Assembly: GCA_964528035.1 (NCBI GenBank)
Contig: CAZGQY010000180.1
Coordinates: forward strand, 1-8,253
Reading direction: 5' to 3'
Length of the DNA stretch: 8,253 bases
Origin: CAZGQY01 sp964528035
Lineage (GTDB): Bacteria; Pseudomonadota; Gammaproteobacteria; Methylococcales; UBA1147
Shown here piece after piece: positions 7,187 to 8,253 of the stretch (position 1 is its first letter; each line of letters opens with the position of its first letter). Under the pieces are notes generated by a model that saw only the letters and a program-made list of their open reading frames with translations, was not told the origin of the DNA and searched no databases. Position numbers and translations under genes: made by a program.

Positions 7187-7324
7187 GCTCCAGTAACATA
7201 ATCCAAACTATGCGCCTTGTATGGAGCCTTGGAGACGAACATAAATCTGGCGTGGTCTGTGGGTATTAGTTATCTCCAAGTCCCTAACATTCCACGAGAC
7301 AAGACTTAAAGGAGCTTTGGCATA

Positions 7325-7639
7325 ATGAAATTATATCACCATTTTCTCGGACAGACCTCCTAGCACCCGAATCTCACTCTCCCACATATCCAGTGTGTCG
7401 CAGATGTACGGGGATTTTTCCTGTCTGCGTAATTGGAAGTTCCATAGGCATTTACCACGGGAGTTGCACCGAAACCTAGCGAATTCCTGAGCGTGAATTT
7501 GAATAATGAAATCTGGATTATCGGCCAGTCAAGCATTGCCAGGAAAATATTGTACAACCCCCTGATTTCGAGATCATTGGGGGACCGAAATCACGGGGGC
7601 CACTATCGGATTGACACCTTTAAGGACGCATCACAATAG
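7325..7639 (+). pseudogene. Glutathione S-transferase-like N-terminal remnant with three in-frame stops
   Basis: The frame begins MKLYHHFLGQTS, with a good ribosome binding site (GGAG at 7311-7314, ten bases before ATG 7325). This opening resembles bacterial GSTs that start MKLYHHPLSG. In the same frame, after stops at 7361 (TAG), 7430 (TAA) and 7445 (TAG), it reads AFTTGVAPKPSEFLSVNLNN, resembling the GST segment in which a PEFLALNP-type motif follows about 40-50 residues after the start and leads into the cis-proline strand. Here that motif starts at codon 53, so spacing is about right and no frameshift is needed. The frame ends at TAG 7637-7639, so the C-terminal helical domain is missing. 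It would encode only a 12-residue peptide. The GST origin is inferred from pattern memory. Confidence 0.45.
7558..7599. repeat. Long inverted repeat with one bulged base
   Basis: CCCCCTGATTTCG (7558-7570) pairs with CGAAATCACGGGGG (7586-7599), with one bulged base, around a 15-base loop that itself contains GGGGG. It is strong enough to form a stable hairpin. It lies within the GST-like remnant and may mark an inserted or recombined end. No T tract follows, so it is not a typical terminator. Confidence 0.5.
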
Positions 7640-7845
7640 TATCAAATTGATGGGGTTGTGACTCGTATCCAACATAGTCCACAGGATACACCTTTCGGCG
7701 AACATCTGTCTCTATCCACCGGATTTTTGATTCTCTCTCTCGGAACTATTCCTCTTTAAGCCCTATCCAATTAACCAAGAGCTTATTTTCTTAACTCTGA
7801 AACTCTTATGCAAAAACACAAAGAAATTTTTAGCACTCTCCGTAA
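7640..7845. other. AT-rich stretch without a recognisable gene
   Basis: I see no coding frame of note here. There is a short inverted repeat (GTATCC at 7665-7670 and GGATAC at 7684-7689), a CT-rich run near 7733-7741 and AT-rich DNA at 7780-7840. It may once have held the upstream part of the methionine synthase-like gene, but I could not reconstruct it in any frame. Confidence 0.35.
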
Positions 7846-8064
7846 GTCGATCCGATCGACCCAATCATTGAGCCTGCGGAAGAAGCACGGGGCCGCATTC
7901 TCGAGGCGGTTGAATACATTAAGCCGGAGCGATTAGGAACCACGGACGACTGTGGTTTTTCCCCGTTCGGCGACGATATATCCACGGATCGAGATACCGC
8001 GTTCGAAAAAATTTGTGTTCCCGTTGTAAGTACCGAACTTTCTTCTGAAATACTTGGAATTTAG
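7846..8064 (+). pseudogene. C-terminal remnant of a cobalamin-independent methionine synthase-like protein (MetE C-domain/COG0620 type)
   Basis: Directly after a TAA (7843-7845) the frame encodes 72 residues ending at TAG 8062-8064. They match the end of bacterial 5-methyltetrahydropteroyltriglutamate-homocysteine methyltransferase-like proteins: DPIDPIIEPAEEARGRILEA, then YIKPERLGTTDDCGFSPFGD, then STDRDTAFEKI and a final SSEILGI. C36 in TTDDCGF corresponds to the last zinc-ligand cysteine of this family. Most of the TIM barrel (about 300 residues) is absent and the frame has no start codon or ribosome binding site, so it cannot be functional. The segment after EKI (CVPVVSTEL) is more diverged than the rest, suggesting decay in progress. 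The family identification is fairly firm from the ordered motifs. Confidence 0.75.
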
Positions 8065-8096
8065 TGCATATCCAGCGTTTTAAGGAATCGAGATCA

Positions 8097-8150
8097 ATGA
8101 AATTTTTCGCACTACTGCTGACGCGATTATTTGACCCAGGACCATGTTAA
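8097..8150 (+). CDS. Possible 17-codon leader ORF ahead of the lipoprotein start
   Basis: ATG 8097 follows AGGA (8083-8086) and encodes a short hydrophobic peptide (MKFFALLLTRLFDPGPC), stopping at TAA 8148-8150. Its stop overlaps the next ATG (8144) by seven bases, an arrangement compatible with coupled translation. At this length it may well be chance, or a decayed signal peptide. Confidence 0.2.
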   Translation: MKFFALLLTRLFDPGPC

Positions 8151-8253
8151 GGTTTCGAAACCGCCAGTTATTTAGTCCTAGGAAATTTATTTTCGGTGGG
8201 TTCACGATAATTCTCTTGCTCGTTGCTGGAATGAGCGCGTGTAGTATCTCAAA
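8144..8253 (+). CDS. Lipoprotein-like gene start (partial, runs off the right edge)
   Basis: From ATG 8144 the frame is open for 36 codons to the window end. It shows a basic N-terminus (MLRFRNRQLFSPRK), a hydrophobic core (FIFGGFTIILLLVAG) and a lipobox-like MSAC with C33 as candidate lipidated cysteine. The n-region is long but acceptable. The ribosome binding site is poor (AGGA ending only three or four bases before the ATG), so the true start may differ or translation may be coupled to the short ORF at 8097. Such a start would suit an outer membrane factor or another envelope lipoprotein, but too little is present to name it. The 12-bp palindrome GGTTTCGAAACC (8151-8162) lies within its first codons. 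Confidence 0.55.
   Translation, partial: MLRFRNRQLFSPRKFIFGGFTIILLLVAGMSACSIS

Noticed and set aside
7228..7280. Inverted repeat CTTGGAGA / TCTCCAAG
   Set aside because: The 8-base arms are 37 bases apart with no further pairing; this is compatible with chance.
7360..7557. Minus-strand ORF of 65 codons
   Set aside because: It lies opposite the GST-like remnant and shows no recognised motif; NSLGFGA recalls ketosynthase ends, but nothing else around it fits.
8151..8162. Palindrome GGTTTCGAAACC as an operator
   Set aside because: It lies inside the predicted first codons of the lipoprotein frame and has no second copy in the window; only the half GGTTTCGA recurs near 6723.
1..8253. CRISPR array, tRNA or rRNA gene
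   Set aside because: No regularly spaced direct repeats, cloverleaf or rRNA-like segment was seen on either strand.

Overview
The window looks like an accessory, partly eroded stretch of a proteobacterial chromosome, most likely gamma- or betaproteobacterial. The basis is an OmpR-type response regulator, a lipoprotein-type outer membrane factor, Gram-negative RND efflux genes, intermediate GC and Shine-Dalgarno starts. I cannot place it more finely. Nothing here amounts to a clearly new system. The notable points are a damaged efflux operon, a small transposon-like insertion beside it and a cluster of gene remnants.

Left edge (1-358, minus): the receiver domain of an OmpR/QseB/PmrA-like response regulator, cut by the window edge. 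Positions 359-849 carry no convincing gene. They hold a strong dyad just upstream of the regulator, a second palindrome near 811-824, and a protein-like minus-strand open frame that lacks a start.

Positions 850-1156: a short ORF with a good ribosome binding site, interrupted by a 174-bp MITE-like element (929-1102). The element has 15-bp perfect terminal inverted repeats and CTAG on both sides, resembling the ends of the IS1380 family.

Positions 1157-6722 (plus): a tightly coupled three-gene efflux operon. It encodes an outer membrane factor lipoprotein (1157-2572), a membrane fusion (periplasmic adaptor) protein (2560-3672) and an RND inner-membrane permease (3669-6722). The genes overlap by 13 and 4 bases. 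The adaptor frame is broken by one in-frame TAG at 3418-3420, yet it continues perfectly in frame to the overlap with the permease. The pump is therefore probably inactive or reduced unless the stop is suppressed or is a sequencing error. The divergent response regulator is a natural candidate for controlling the operon, but this is inference.

Positions 6723-8253: mostly non-functional DNA. There is a diverged solo copy of the MITE end (6912-6941), a patatin-like C-terminal remnant (about 6983-7141), a glutathione S-transferase-like N-terminal remnant with three in-frame stops (7325-7639), the C-terminal end of a cobalamin-independent methionine synthase-like protein (7846-8064), and finally the start of a lipoprotein-like gene running off the right edge (8144 onward).
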